Assembly: GCA_015068055.1 (NCBI GenBank)
Contig: SVLG01000043.1
Span: forward strand, 1-17,853
DNA length: 17,853 bases
From: Oscillospiraceae bacterium
Lineage (GTDB): Bacteria; Bacillota_A; Clostridia; Oscillospirales; Oscillospiraceae
Direction: 5' to 3'
This document shows, in pieces, positions 1 to 7,512 of this stretch. The position numbers and the translations under genes are program-made. Positions within the stretch are counted from its first letter, which is position 1. Every line of letters starts with the position of its first letter. The notes beneath the pieces were generated by a model. That model was not told where the DNA came from. It saw only the letters and a list, made by a program, of their open reading frames with translations, and searched no databases.

Positions 1-450
1 GCGCTTGGCCTGCTCACTGCGGCGCTTGCCCTCCCAGAAGAAGGGCTTGGTGACCACGCCCACGGTGAGCACGCCGGCATCACGGGCGATCTCAGCCACA
101 ACGGGAGCCGCACCGGTACCGGTGCCGCCGCCCATACCGGCAGTGATGAAAGCCATGTCCGCATCTTCCAGAGCCTTGGCAATGTCGTTGCGGCTTTCCT
201 CCGCGCTGCGCTTGCCCACATCGGGGTCGGAGCCGGCACCCTGACCATGGGTCACCTTCTCGCCAATCTGAATCTTCTGATCGGCACTGGAAACCGCCAG
301 AGCCTGACGGTCGGTATTGACAGCGATAAAATCCACACCCTTGGTGCCGCTGGCCACCATGCGGTTGACAACGTTATTGCCGGCACCACCGATGCCAATA
401 ACCTTCAGAGTCACCACATTGTCAGGACCGGATTCCAGAGTGAAAGCCAT
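1..450 (-). CDS. ftsZ: Cell division protein FtsZ, N-terminal part (runs off window)
   Basis: Tubulin-like GTPase that polymerises into the cytokinetic ring and recruits the divisome. Reading from the ATG at 450, 150 codons are open to the window edge. The N-terminus is short, then comes the nucleotide-binding start [15 protein letters not shown] (about residues 17-31), a VNTD loop (about 44-47) and the tubulin signature GGGTGTG (about 107-113), all diagnostic of FtsZ. The start is supported by GGGAGG about 9 bases upstream. The C-terminal GTPase half and the partner-binding tail are outside the window. One small oddity is KPFFWEG where the family usually has KPFxFEG. The gene follows ftsQ after a 122-base gap that carries its own promoter, so it can be expressed separately from the rest of the dcw operon. 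Identity is certain. Confidence 0.97.
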   Translation of the reverse strand, partial: MAFTLESGPDNVVTLKVIGIGGAGNNVVNRMVASGTKGVDFIAVNTDRQALAVSSADQKIQIGEKVTHGQGAGSDPDVGKRSAEESRNDIAKALEDADMAFITAGMGGGTGTGAAPVVAEIARDAGVLTVGVVTKPFFWEGKRRSEQAKR

Positions 451-503
451 AATTATATTCCTCCCGTTTTGTATTTATGGGAATGTATCCACAGTATCAA
501 TTT

Positions 504-532
504 ATTGTATAACGATTTTAACCCGAGGTCAA
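504..532 (-). promoter_or_regulatory. Sigma-A type promoter of ftsZ
   Basis: On the minus strand there is a -35 box TTGACC (527-532), a 17-base spacer and a -10 box TACAAT (504-509). This is a near-consensus housekeeping promoter with optimal spacing, inside the ftsQ-ftsZ gap. It predicts a start near position 497 and a leader of about 47 bases before the ftsZ ATG. No terminator-like hairpin is visible after ftsQ, so read-through from the upstream operon probably also contributes. Confidence 0.75.
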
Positions 533-547
533 CTACATTATGTTGAC
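528..547. repeat. Inverted repeat GTCAAC-N8-GTTGAC over the ftsZ -35 box
   Basis: Perfect 6-base arms (528-533 and 542-547) separated by 8 bases. The arm nearer ftsZ contains most of the -35 hexamer. The geometry fits a dimeric regulator site that would block or assist RNA polymerase. Because GTTGAC is itself close to a -35 sequence, chance symmetry is a real alternative. No regulator is assigned. Confidence 0.35.
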
Positions 548-572
548 TTCGTGTATTTTTTTGTAATTTCTG

Positions 573-1325
573 TCAATTGGGACTGAAATAGACACGGTTG
601 CTGCCGGGGCTTGCGTCCACTTCCAGCACACCCGCGTCGCCGCTGGCCAGCTGGCCGATGGCGCTCTCCACCAAAGCAAGGCGCAGACCCATCTCCTCAC
701 TGCCGTTGAGGTGGACGGTGAAGCGCTCCTCATAACCGAACTGCGGATCGTTGAGATCCTCCAGATCCACCCAGTCGATCTTCTTGGAAAGACCGCGCTT
801 CTGAAAGGTGTTAAGCAGCTCATACAGATAGGCGTCCTTCCCGGCGTCCTGCTCTCTAACCTGCATGATCTCACCGGCCACCGGCTGCAGCGGCTCCATA
901 TGCTCCACACGGATGAAATTCTTCGCTTCCTTGGCGTCGATCTTTTCCAGCAGCTTGCCGTTGGGGTTGATGAGCCAGTAGTCATCGCCAAAGCTGACGC
1001 AGGCCACCGCCTCGCTGCCGGTGACTTCCAGCACGATTTTGTTGGGCATGGCACGCTTCAGGCTGACACTTTCCACATAGGGCATGGTGGCGTAAATAGA
1101 GCTGACGGAGGAAAAGTTATTGATGAAAAGAAGGTTGACACCCTTTTCAAGACCGGAGGCCGCCAGAATTTCCTCATCGGTATAAACCGTATCGTTTACC
1201 ACCTGAATAACGGAAACCCGGAAAAAAAGGCTCATGAAAATGATCGCCGCCACTGTCAGCAGTATCAGCGCCAACGGCCCGTAGAGGGCATTACGTTTTA
1301 TTCTCGCGTTTCTTTGTTCATCCAT
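573..1325 (-). CDS. ftsQ: Cell division protein FtsQ/DivIB
   Basis: Bitopic membrane protein of the divisome that bridges FtsL/DivIC and the septal synthase. The 250-residue product has a short basic cytoplasmic N-terminus, one hydrophobic segment (about residues 15-36), a POTRA-like domain beginning FRVSVIQVVNDTVYTDEEIL (about 36-105) and a mixed alpha/beta FtsQ domain to the end. Features such as the LFIN segment and an MPNKIVLEV strand fit the FtsQ/DivIB family. The ATG at 1325 lies inside murA, giving a 28-base overlap and suggesting translational coupling. A GGAG sequence precedes the start. Length and position between murA and ftsZ match Firmicute DivIB genes. The name is sure at family level; FtsQ and DivIB are the same family. 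Confidence 0.93.
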   Translation of the reverse strand: MDEQRNARIKRNALYGPLALILLTVAAIIFMSLFFRVSVIQVVNDTVYTDEEILAASGLEKGVNLLFINNFSSVSSIYATMPYVESVSLKRAMPNKIVLEVTGSEAVACVSFGDDYWLINPNGKLLEKIDAKEAKNFIRVEHMEPLQPVAGEIMQVREQDAGKDAYLYELLNTFQKRGLSKKIDWVDLEDLNDPQFGYEERFTVHLNGSEEMGLRLALVESAIGQLASGDAGVLEVDASPGSNRVYFSPN

Positions 1326-2602
1326 GCTCTCCGCTCCTGTTTCTCATCCGTATCCTCTACCACTATATCCGCGCCCAGAGAGCGCAGCCGTTCATCCAGA
1401 TGCTCGTAGCCCCGGAGGATATGCCCGCTGTCATAAATCAGCGTCTCCCCCTCGGCACCCAAAGCCGCCGCCGCAAGGGCTGCGCCGCCCCGCAAATCCG
1501 GGCTGCACACGGCCCCGCCGTACAGACTCTTTACCCCGCGGACCAGTGCCAGACTGCCCCGGGTCTCTATATCTGCCCCCAGCTTGGTAAGCTCATGGGC
1601 ATGACGATAGCGATTTTCAAAAATGTTCTCAATAAACACCGCCGTCCCCGTGGAGCGGGCACAGGCCGCCATCAGCAGCGGAGCCGCATCCGTTGGGAAG
1701 CCGGGATAGGGACGGGTGACGATGGCGCCGGGGGAACGCAGCGGCTCAGTCACCGTAATGCGCAGGTCGCTGCCCGTACTATGTAAAACACAACCCATAT
1801 CGCTGAGAGCCCGGAGAGTCAGTTCCATGCTCTCCCGCTCCACATCCCGCAGTTCCAGTTCACCGCCCGCACAGGCCGCACAGCAAAGCCAGGTGGCCGC
1901 CACGATGCGGTCGGAGGGGATGCGGACAGCGGCAAAAGCTTTGGGCCGAAAGCCCGTTACACGGATCACCGGTGTCCCGGCGCCGTATACCGCAGCGCCC
2001 AGCTCCCGCAGATAGTTTTGCAGCGTTACAATCTCCGGCTCCCGGGCGGCGTTGTAAATCACGCTGTCGCCTTCGGCAGCGCAGGCCGCGATCATGGCGT
2101 TTTCCGTAGCGCCTACACTGGGCAGACGCAGATATATCTCCGCACCCCGAAGCCGCTCCGCCCGGCAAATGATCTCCTCCCCTTCCTGCCGCACCTCCGC
2201 ACCCAGACGGCGCAGAGCGTGCAGATGCAGATCCACCGGGCGCTTGCCCAGTTCACAGCCGCCGGGAACAAAGATATGTGCTTCGCCGCAGCGAGCCAGC
2301 AAAGGCCCCAGAAAGATTACCGAGGAGCGCATGCGATGCATCAGCTCCCGGGGAATATCACAGCGGCTCAGTTCCCGGGAGTCTATTTCCAGCCGATCCC
2401 CGGAGCGCAGAGCGCTGCAGCCCAGATGACGAAGGATGTCAACGGCAGCCTCCACATCGGAAAGCTCCGGGCAGTTTGTAAGCTCCGTCTCGCAGCCGCT
2501 GAGAAGTGAGGCTGCTATGATGGGAAGCACCGCGTTTTTCGAACCCTGTACGCCCACGCTTCCGCTGAGTCTGTTTCCGCCTTTGATATGCCAAACGCTC
2601 AT
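1298..2602 (-). CDS. murA: UDP-N-acetylglucosamine 1-carboxyvinyltransferase MurA
   Basis: Transfers enolpyruvate from phosphoenolpyruvate to UDP-GlcNAc, the first committed step of peptidoglycan synthesis, in the cytoplasm. The 434-residue product has the substrate-binding Lys-Asn in GSKNAVLP (about residues 20-27) and the catalytic loop PGGCELGKRPVDLH with Cys at about residue 115. It also has PGFPTDAAPL, holding the catalytic Asp (about 304), and a C-terminal DLRGGAAL motif. Having Cys rather than Asp in the loop predicts ordinary fosfomycin sensitivity for this enzyme. It starts at an ATG (2602) preceded by GGGGGAAGG, after a 70-base gap from murG, the largest gap within the run. Its 3' end overlaps ftsQ by 28 bases. 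The last 15 or so residues form a charged tail. Many Firmicutes have two MurA copies; only this one is visible here. Confidence 0.97.
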   Translation of the reverse strand: MSVWHIKGGNRLSGSVGVQGSKNAVLPIIAASLLSGCETELTNCPELSDVEAAVDILRHLGCSALRSGDRLEIDSRELSRCDIPRELMHRMRSSVIFLGPLLARCGEAHIFVPGGCELGKRPVDLHLHALRRLGAEVRQEGEEIICRAERLRGAEIYLRLPSVGATENAMIAACAAEGDSVIYNAAREPEIVTLQNYLRELGAAVYGAGTPVIRVTGFRPKAFAAVRIPSDRIVAATWLCCAACAGGELELRDVERESMELTLRALSDMGCVLHSTGSDLRITVTEPLRSPGAIVTRPYPGFPTDAAPLLMAACARSTGTAVFIENIFENRYRHAHELTKLGADIETRGSLALVRGVKSLYGGAVCSPDLRGGAALAAAALGAEGETLIYDSGHILRGYEHLDERLRSLGADIVVEDTDEKQERRAWMNKETRE

Positions 2603-2672
2603 AATCCTTCCCCCGCACAGCAGATTTCACGTCATACTATGCAGAGGTCGGGAATGTTGACCGCGTGTTTTT

Positions 2673-3800
2673 TTACTCGCCGGCCAGCTCCAGAACGATG
2701 CCGCAGATCTCATCCGTGGCACGCCGGACGGAAAGGCCGGACATGGCCGCACTCATGGAGGCGAGCTTCTCCCCGTCCGCGAGAAGGGCATTCACCGTCT
2801 CGCTGAGGCGCTCGGCCGTAGCCTCCCGCTCGGGGATAACAACAGCGCCGCCGGCCGCACCCAGAACCATGGCGTTCTTCATCTGGTGATCGTTGACCAC
2901 ATTGGGGCTGGGCACCAGAATGCAGGGCTTCCCCATGGCGGTAAGCTCCGCCAGAGTGGACGCACCGCTGCGGCAGAGGAGAATATCCGCCGCGGCCATG
3001 AGCCGGGGCATGTCGAAGATGTAGTCGCGGATCTCAAAGCCCTTTTCCTCCCAGCCCTCAAGCTTCAGCTCATCGCGCATATAGGCGCACATGGGCTCAT
3101 AGCCCCGCTTGCCGGCGGAATGGACAAAGCGGAAGGTGGGCTTTTCCATATTCATGCCCACAAAGCGCGCCACAGTCTTGTTCATCTCGGTGGCGCCGAG
3201 ACTGCCCCAGACAGAAACCACCAGGGGCTGTTCCGCCGGAATACCCAGAGTGGCTTTGGCCGCAGCCTTATCCTCACGAAGGAAGTCCATCCGCACCGGG
3301 GTACCGGTAACACGGACTTTTTCAGGCTGCTGATAATTGACTCTGGCGCTTTCAAAGCCCACCATAATGGTGTTTACGTGCTTTTCCAGCTTACGGGTGG
3401 TAAGACCCGGTTCCGCGTTGGACTCATGCACCAGCGTGGGAATGCCCAACGCCGCCGCCTGACGCAGCACCGGGAAGCAGACATAGCCGCCGGTACCGAT
3501 GACCACATCGGGCTTAAAGTCCCGGATGATCTTTTTTGCCGCCGGCATAGCCGTCACAAGATCCCAGGCCGCCTTCACATTGTGCCTGAGGCCCGCCAGA
3601 GAGAGGCTGCGGCTGAGGCTGGAAATGGAGATGGCGCGGATGTCATAGCCCTCACGGGGAACCAGTTCCGTCTCCATCTTGCCCCTGGCCCCTATAAACA
3701 GAATTTCACAGTCGGGCAGCAGTTCCTTCAGCCGCCCGGCCACGCTGATGGCGGGGTTAATATGTCCGGCGGTTCCGCCGCAGGTAAAGAGAAATCTCAT
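2673..3800 (-). CDS. murG: Undecaprenyl-PP-MurNAc-pentapeptide GlcNAc transferase MurG
   Basis: Adds GlcNAc from UDP-GlcNAc to lipid I to make lipid II on the inner face of the membrane. The 375-residue protein is of normal length and has the GT-B fold hallmarks. Glycine loop 1 is CGGTAGHINPA (about 7-17), loop 2 is GTGGYVCFP (about 102-110), and the donor site is RSGASTLAELTAMGKP (about 277-292) followed by VPSPNVVNDHQMKNA. The third loop reads VWGSLGATEMN, where most MurG proteins have GGSQGA, and HESN replaces the usual HEQN. I believe such variants occur in clostridial relatives, so they are probably lineage traits. The start is an ATG with AAAGGA six bases upstream, 15 bases after the ftsW stop. 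Confidence 0.96.
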   Translation of the reverse strand: MRFLFTCGGTAGHINPAISVAGRLKELLPDCEILFIGARGKMETELVPREGYDIRAISISSLSRSLSLAGLRHNVKAAWDLVTAMPAAKKIIRDFKPDVVIGTGGYVCFPVLRQAAALGIPTLVHESNAEPGLTTRKLEKHVNTIMVGFESARVNYQQPEKVRVTGTPVRMDFLREDKAAAKATLGIPAEQPLVVSVWGSLGATEMNKTVARFVGMNMEKPTFRFVHSAGKRGYEPMCAYMRDELKLEGWEEKGFEIRDYIFDMPRLMAAADILLCRSGASTLAELTAMGKPCILVPSPNVVNDHQMKNAMVLGAAGGAVVIPEREATAERLSETVNALLADGEKLASMSAAMSGLSVRRATDEICGIVLELAGE

Positions 3801-3815
3801 ATCTTATCCTTTCTC

Positions 3816-4973
3816 TCAGCGGTTGCCCGGCATTTCCCGGGACACGCTCAGCAATATGCCGATCTCGGCCAGCTGTATCAGCAAAGCCGTGCCGCCGTAA
3901 CTGAACAACGGCAGAGATATGCCTGTGCAGGGGATGAGGTTGGTGCAGACCGCCACATTTAAAAAGGTTTGCAGCGCCAGCATGGAACTGATACCCACGC
4001 CCACCAGAAAGCTGTAGCGGTTGGCAGCGTGGATGGCGATGGTGTAGCCGCGGATGATCAGCAGGGCAAAAAGACAGAGGATCAGCCCCGCGCCCAGAAA
4101 GCCCAGTTCCTCGCAGACCACGGCAAAAATAAAGTCGTTGTGTTCTTCGGGCAGATACAAATACTTCTGACGACTCTGCCCCAGTCCGAGCCCCAGAAAG
4201 CCCCCGGAGCCGATGGCATAGAGAGACTGGACAATCTGCCAGCCCTTGCCGGAGAGGTCGGAGAAGGGGTCCCGGAAGGCCTCTACCCGGGCAGCCACAT
4301 AGGGCACAAAGCTCACGGCGATCACAGCTCCCACAAGGAGGATGCCGCCTGCACCGATGAACCAGCCCAGCTTCACACCGCCTACAAAGAGCATCACCGC
4401 CGCAATGGCAAGGACGATGATGGAGGCGGAAAAATGCGGTTCCAGCACCAGCAGCCCCACAACGAGCAGCAACAGCAACGCAAACGGGGCGATACCCCAG
4501 CGGAAGGTACGCATTTTGTCCCCGCGATGACAGATAAGCCGGGAAGCAAACAAAATCAACGCCACCTTCACGATCTCCGACGGCTGAAAGGTGGTAAAGC
4601 CCAGAGAGATCCAGCGTTTCGCGCCGTTGACCTCCACGCCCACCACCAGCACCAGCGCCAGCGCCGCCACGGCAGCGGCCATGACAAGGGGGGAAAGCCG
4701 ATAGTAAAGGTCCATGGGCAGCCGGGAGCAAAACAGCATCACGGCTACACCGGCCAGCGCAAAGACCAGCTGACGGATGAAGTACCAGGCGGCGTTGCCG
4801 CCGGTCTCCCCCTGCAGATCGTAATAGGCGCTGGCAAAGCTGGCCGAAAGCACCATGATGACGCCCATAGCCAACAGGAAAAGCGTAAGGAAAAGGAGGG
4901 GCATATCCAGTCGCCCCGGCCGCTGCCTCTCCGCTGCATCCAGTGCAGGCAGAGGCACCGCATTATACTGCAA
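3816..4973 (-). CDS. ftsW: Septal peptidoglycan glycosyltransferase FtsW (SEDS family)
   Basis: SEDS polymerase that strings lipid II into glycan at the septum, paired with a class B PBP. The 385-residue product has about ten membrane segments. Family motifs are FQPSEIVK (about 129-136), GLGLGQSRQK followed by LPEEHNDFIFAV with the putative catalytic Asp (about 280), and TGISLPLFSYGG (about 350-361). These fit FtsW better than RodA, as does its place in the dcw cluster. The start is TTG (4971-4973) with AAAGGA about six to eight bases upstream. A later ATG at codon 24 (LDMPLLF) is possible but lacks as good a ribosome site. It follows mraY after 30 bases, in the place usually held by murD. 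Confidence 0.94.
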   Translation of the reverse strand: MQYNAVPLPALDAAERQRPGRLDMPLLFLTLFLLAMGVIMVLSASFASAYYDLQGETGGNAAWYFIRQLVFALAGVAVMLFCSRLPMDLYYRLSPLVMAAAVAALALVLVVGVEVNGAKRWISLGFTTFQPSEIVKVALILFASRLICHRGDKMRTFRWGIAPFALLLLLVVGLLVLEPHFSASIIVLAIAAVMLFVGGVKLGWFIGAGGILLVGAVIAVSFVPYVAARVEAFRDPFSDLSGKGWQIVQSLYAIGSGGFLGLGLGQSRQKYLYLPEEHNDFIFAVVCEELGFLGAGLILCLFALLIIRGYTIAIHAANRYSFLVGVGISSMLALQTFLNVAVCTNLIPCTGISLPLFSYGGTALLIQLAEIGILLSVSREMPGNR

Positions 4974-5003
4974 AGAGCTTCCTTTCCCGGGCGGAAAAAA
5001 GAC

Positions 5004-6020
5004 TTACACGCTGAAACGATCCATAACACCCAGCAGAGAGATGAGGGCCATCAGCAGTGTCACGCCCGTAAAGAGAGTGAAGATCTCTTTCTCTGTCCAT
5101 TTTTTACCCAGCCAGCCGCCCATCTCCAGATGGTGGTGGTAGGGCGCCATTTTGAAAATGCGCTTGCCGTGGGTCAGCTTGAAGTAACCCACCTGAATGA
5201 TGTCGCTGAGAGTCTCCCAGAGGGGCATGATGCAGAGCGTCACCAGAATCAGGGGCATATCCATGGCAAAGGCCATGCCGCTGATGCAGCCGCCCAGGAA
5301 AAGGGAGCCGGTGTCGCCCATGAAGATTTTGGCGGGGTTGAAGTTGTAGATCAGGAAGCCCAGCAGAGCGCCGATCATACCGGAGGAGAAGATGCCCAGT
5401 TCCTCAAACTCCGCACCCCAGAAGAAGGCGATGGCAGTAAAGCCCAGAAACACGGCCGTGCATGTACCGCCGGCGAGACCATCCACGCCGTCGGTGATGT
5501 TGATGGCGTTGACCGTGCCCACGATGACGAAGGCCGCAAAGACGAAGTACAGAACTTCGGGGATGTCTACGGTAACATCGGCAAAGGGAATATAGAGATG
5601 GGGCTGCAGATAGCCGAAGCGGCGCAGCAGAAAGAGGAAGCAGATGGCCGCGGCCAGCTGCAGAAGAAACTTCGCTTTGGCGCTCAGGCCGGTGTTCTGC
5701 TTATGGCGGAGCTTCTCATAGTCGTCCAGAAAGCCGATGGCGCCAAAGACCATGCCGAAGACCAGCACAAAGATATGGCCCCAGGAACCCTTCAGCGTAA
5801 ACTCAAAGCCCACCGTGAGACAGACCACGGCGATGGCCACCATAAACATGAAGCCACCCATGGACGGAGTGCCGCTCTTACTCATGTGCCAGTTGGGGCC
5901 GATCTCCTTGATGTGCTGCTGCACCTTGATCTTGCGCAGGAAGGGAACCAGAAAGGCACCCACACCACTGGAGACCATAAACCCAATGGCCAGAGCCAGA
6001 ATCAGCTTCATTGTCGTCAT
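5004..6020 (-). CDS. mraY: Phospho-MurNAc-pentapeptide transferase MraY
   Basis: Integral membrane enzyme that moves phospho-MurNAc-pentapeptide from UDP to undecaprenyl phosphate, making lipid I. The 338-residue protein has about ten membrane spans. It carries the family motifs GTPSMGG (about 50-56), the Asp pair in FLDDYEK (about 99-100), NAINITDGVDGLAGG (about 171-185), FMGDTGSL with a catalytic Asp (about 236) and PYHHHLEMGGW (about 293-303). All expected active-site residues are present. The ATG at 6020 is preceded by GAGG eight bases away. It lies 21 bases after murE; murF, which normally sits between them, is absent. Confidence 0.97.
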   Translation of the reverse strand: MTTMKLILALAIGFMVSSGVGAFLVPFLRKIKVQQHIKEIGPNWHMSKSGTPSMGGFMFMVAIAVVCLTVGFEFTLKGSWGHIFVLVFGMVFGAIGFLDDYEKLRHKQNTGLSAKAKFLLQLAAAICFLFLLRRFGYLQPHLYIPFADVTVDIPEVLYFVFAAFVIVGTVNAINITDGVDGLAGGTCTAVFLGFTAIAFFWGAEFEELGIFSSGMIGALLGFLIYNFNPAKIFMGDTGSLFLGGCISGMAFAMDMPLILVTLCIMPLWETLSDIIQVGYFKLTHGKRIFKMAPYHHHLEMGGWLGKKWTEKEIFTLFTGVTLLMALISLLGVMDRFSV

Positions 6021-6041
6021 TGTTTTTTCCTCTTACTCTCT

Positions 6042-7496
6042 TTATTTGCGCGCTGCTCTCTCTTTGAGATAGTCCGCCACGATCTCGCGCTCATCCATAT
6101 GGATCTTTTCGTGGCCGATGATCTGATAGTCCTCGTGGCCCTTGCCGCAGAGGAGGATCACATCACCGCTCTGGTGATTGTCGATGGCATACTGAATGGC
6201 CTTGATGCGGTCGGCAATGACCACATAGGGGGCCCCGCCCTTTTTTACACCCGGCACGATCTCGACGATGATGGCGTCCGGATCCTCGGTGCGGGGATTG
6301 TCGGAGGTGACCACCACAAAGTCCGCCAGCCGGGCGGAGATTTCACCCATAATGGGCCGCTTTTTCCGGTCCCGGTCGCCGCCGCAGCCAAAGAGCATCA
6401 CAAGGCGCCGGGGCGCCACCTGACGCAGGGTGGAAAGGACATTCTCAATGGCATCGGGGGTCACGGCATAGTCGATGAAGATGCTGTAATCGCCGTCGGT
6501 GGGTACGCTTTCCACGCGGCCCTTGGCGCCTTTGCAGCTCTCCAGTGCCTCGCAGCACTCTTTGAGCCCCACACCCAGCATACGGCAGCAGGCGATGGCG
6601 GAAAGGGCATTGTACACAGAGAAGGCGCCGGGGATGTGGAGCTTTGTGCGATGAAGCTCACTGCCCTCCATGGCGCAGAAGCGCACGCTGTCACTCTCCA
6701 GGCGGATATCGTGGGCGGCCAGATCCGCGTCGTGGCGTTTGGTGGAGAAGGTGTAGACCCGCTCTGCGTTTTTCATCACCGTATCGTACCAGCCGTCGTC
6801 CAGATTGGCGCAGGCATGGTCACAGTTTTTAAAGAGCAGAGCCTTGGCTTCGGCATAGTTTTCCATAGTCTCATGGAAGTCCAGATGATCCTGTGTAAGG
6901 TTGGTGAAAAGGCCCACGGCAAAACGGACAGCAGCCACCCGATGCAGCACCAGAGAATGGGAAGAAACCTCCATCACACAGTAGCCGCAGCCGGCATCTG
7001 CCATGCGGCGGAAGAGAGCCTGCAGATCGCAGGACTCTGGTGTGGTGTGTTCGGTATGAATTTCCTCATCGCCGATCATATTAACAACGCTGCCCACCAG
7101 GCCCACCTTGGCCCCCAGCGTCTTTTCCAGAAGCTGTTTCACCAGAAAGGCGGTGGTGGTCTTGCCGTTGGTGCCGGTGATGCCGATAATTTTCATCTCG
7201 GAGGCGGGATCCCGGTAGAAATTCCGGGCAGCCAGAGCCAGACCCAAACGGCTGTCGCTGCAGCGCACCCAGGTTCCGCAGCCTTCGGGTACATCCTCAC
7301 AGAGGATAGCGGCTGCACCCTTTTCAAGGGCCATGGGGATAAAGCGGTGACCATCGGCGGTAAAACCCTTTACCGCCACAAAAAGATCGCCGGGCTGCAC
7401 CTTCCGGGAGTCGTAGCATACACCGGTGCAGTCCGTGTCCATGGCCGCTGCGGCAGCCCGGACATCTATATCCTTGAGTATTTCACAAAGTTTCAT
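6042..7496 (-). CDS. murE: UDP-MurNAc-L-Ala-D-Glu:meso-diaminopimelate ligase MurE
   Basis: ATP-dependent cytoplasmic ligase adding the third stem-peptide residue. The 484-residue product shows an N-terminal UDP-binding domain with YDSRKVQPGDLFVAVKG (about 28-44), the P-loop TGTNGKTTT (about 107-115), and EVSSHSL. It also has EAKALLF, with the lysine expected to be carbamoylated (about 218). DNPR (about 399-402) is the signature of meso-diaminopimelate rather than lysine specificity. The start chosen is the ATG at 7496, with GGGAGG five bases upstream; an in-frame ATG at 7538 lies inside the upstream PBP gene and adds 14 unlikely residues. One oddity is DYAVTPD (about 342-348), where MurE proteins normally have DYAHTPD. 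The gene follows the PBP gene after 16 bases. Confidence 0.96.
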   Translation of the reverse strand: MKLCEILKDIDVRAAAAAMDTDCTGVCYDSRKVQPGDLFVAVKGFTADGHRFIPMALEKGAAAILCEDVPEGCGTWVRCSDSRLGLALAARNFYRDPASEMKIIGITGTNGKTTTAFLVKQLLEKTLGAKVGLVGSVVNMIGDEEIHTEHTTPESCDLQALFRRMADAGCGYCVMEVSSHSLVLHRVAAVRFAVGLFTNLTQDHLDFHETMENYAEAKALLFKNCDHACANLDDGWYDTVMKNAERVYTFSTKRHDADLAAHDIRLESDSVRFCAMEGSELHRTKLHIPGAFSVYNALSAIACCRMLGVGLKECCEALESCKGAKGRVESVPTDGDYSIFIDYAVTPDAIENVLSTLRQVAPRRLVMLFGCGGDRDRKKRPIMGEISARLADFVVVTSDNPRTEDPDAIIVEIVPGVKKGGAPYVVIADRIKAIQYAIDNHQSGDVILLCGKGHEDYQIIGHEKIHMDEREIVADYLKERAARK

Positions 7497-7512
7497 ATGT
7501 GCCTCCCGTCCG

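Noticed and set aside
247..586. Plus-strand open frames over the ftsZ start and its upstream region
   Set aside because: They are antisense to a certain ftsZ gene and its promoter, show no family motifs and have no convincing ribosome site.
540..2661. Shared 8-mer ATGTTGAC (plus strand) upstream of both ftsZ and murA
   Set aside because: Two copies of an 8-mer are easily due to chance, and only one lies at a promoter.
2603..2672. Possible promoter for murA in the 70-base gap after murG
   Set aside because: No pair of -35 and -10 boxes at proper spacing was found; the best -10 candidate, TAGTAT, has GGTCAA at -35, which is poor.
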